From Acidobacteriota bacterium (GTDB taxonomy: Bacteria; Acidobacteriota; Holophagae; Thermotomaculales; Thermotomaculaceae), in the NCBI GenBank assembly GCA_003650445.1, contig QMQE01000140.1, positions 1-6,811 of the forward strand: 6,811 nt of DNA, in the 5' to 3' direction. The notes beneath the pieces are model-generated. The model did not search any database and was not told the origin of the DNA. It saw nothing but the letters and a program-made list of their open reading frames with translations. Positions within the stretch are counted from its first letter, which is position 1, and every line of letters starts with the position of its first letter. The position numbers and the translations under genes are program-made. Of this stretch, positions 6,622-6,811 are shown one piece after another.

Positions 6622-6649
6622 GACCGGAAAGAGAAGGGAACCGACATTT

Positions 6650-6678
6650 GCCAACTCCCTGATTTTTCTTACCTCTAC
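6650..6678 (+). repeat. 29-nt direct repeat, copy 1
   Basis: This copy begins GCCAACTCCCTG and ends in CTAC. It matches 6783-6811 at 28 of 29 positions, the mismatch being T6674 versus C6807. An AGGGAA motif also precedes both copies at slightly different distances, so the repeated unit may be longer and diverged at its left end. Confidence 0.88.
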
Positions 6679-6696
6679 TCCTACCCCTACTCCTAC
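6675..6696 (+). repeat. CTACYC hexamer run
   Basis: CTAC occurs every six bases at 6675, 6681, 6687 and 6693, separated by TC or CC. Degenerate copies follow to about 6705. On the minus strand this is a GTAGGR-type run. The run starts inside the end of the 29-nt repeat copy 1. Confidence 0.8.
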
Positions 6697-6738
6697 TTCT
6701 TACTCTGCCGCCCACTTCTACCAGAAGAGAAAAGGTTG

Positions 6739-6770
6739 AGGTTAAGCGAAGACAAGGTTAAGTGAAGAAA
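6739..6770 (+). repeat. 16-nt imperfect tandem pair
   Basis: AGGTTAAGCGAAGACA (6739-6754) is followed directly by AGGTTAAGTGAAGAAA (6755-6770), 14 of 16 identical. A partial AGGTTG just upstream (6733-6738) may be the remains of another unit. Confidence 0.75.
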
Positions 6771-6782
6771 AGACAGGGAATG

Positions 6783-6811
6783 GCCAACTCCCTGATTTTT
6801 CTTACCCCTAC
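6783..6811 (+). repeat. 29-nt direct repeat, copy 2 (reaches window edge)
   Basis: This is the second copy of the element at 6650-6678, offset by 133 nt. It reaches the last base of the window in the middle of what would be another CTAC run, so the full element is probably cut off here. Confidence 0.85.

Larger units (their letters stand above)
6497..6811. other. Repeat-rich non-coding region
   Basis: These 315 nt upstream of the dehydratase operon have no plausible coding sequence on either strand. Apart from the ribosome binding site and a weak -10 box near 6540, the stretch is dominated by simple and dispersed repeats with strongly skewed composition: purine-rich around 6545-6590 and 6723-6780, pyrimidine-rich around 6656-6720. 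The repeat copy at the right edge shows that the region continues beyond the window. Confidence 0.7.

Noticed and set aside
6715..6727. Small hairpin CTTCT-ACC-AGAAG
   Set aside because: A 5-bp, AT-leaning stem in low-complexity purine/pyrimidine sequence is expected by chance, and no U-tract follows it.
6650..6811. CRISPR-like appearance of the 29-nt repeat pair
   Set aside because: There are only two copies, and the 104-nt interval between them is itself made of simple repeats. It is not a unique spacer of regular length, and no cas genes are present.

Overview
All supported genes in this window lie on the minus strand, so biological order runs from high to low coordinates. The host looks like a Gram-negative bacterium: the 994-residue kinase has one membrane helix followed by a long Pro/Lys-rich segment and a TonB-type C-terminal domain, a layout that makes sense in a cell with a periplasm. 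Its kinase core resembles the type common in Myxococcota and several uncultivated phyla (HRDxSPQN catalytic loop, A-T-G-G-M-A glycine loop). Aminicenantes/Acidobacteriota-like or FCB-group lineages are possible, but the sequence alone does not settle taxonomy.

Region 1 (6811-6497) is a non-coding stretch full of short repeats: four copies of a heptamer, a CTACYC hexamer run, a 16-nt tandem pair, and a 29-nt near-identical direct repeat whose second copy runs to the window edge. Region 2 (6496-4704) is a two-gene operon with a 4-nt ATGA overlap. It encodes the large and small subunits of an aconitase-superfamily dehydratase of the isopropylmalate/homoaconitate type. The Fe-S cysteines are intact, but several motif positions differ from textbook LeuC/LeuD, so the substrate is uncertain.

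Region 3 (4703-4528) is a 176-nt spacer with a perfect TATAAT box for the next operon and no obvious terminator for the dehydratase genes. Region 4 (4527-16) is a compact four-gene cluster. It starts with a receiver/Ser-Thr kinase/membrane helix/TonB-C fusion, then a 79-residue coiled-coil protein 19 nt downstream. A hairpin-bearing 30-nt gap leads to a class I SAM-dependent methyltransferase, which overlaps an Smr-domain protein by 4 nt.

The dehydratase operon is ordinary intermediary metabolism. The kinase cluster is the most unusual part. One polypeptide joins a degenerate receiver and an apparently active cytoplasmic kinase to an envelope-facing TonB-like domain, and the small coiled-coil protein beside it is a plausible partner. 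The methyltransferase and Smr protein may be co-transcribed with the kinase, but nothing in the sequence shows that they share its pathway.
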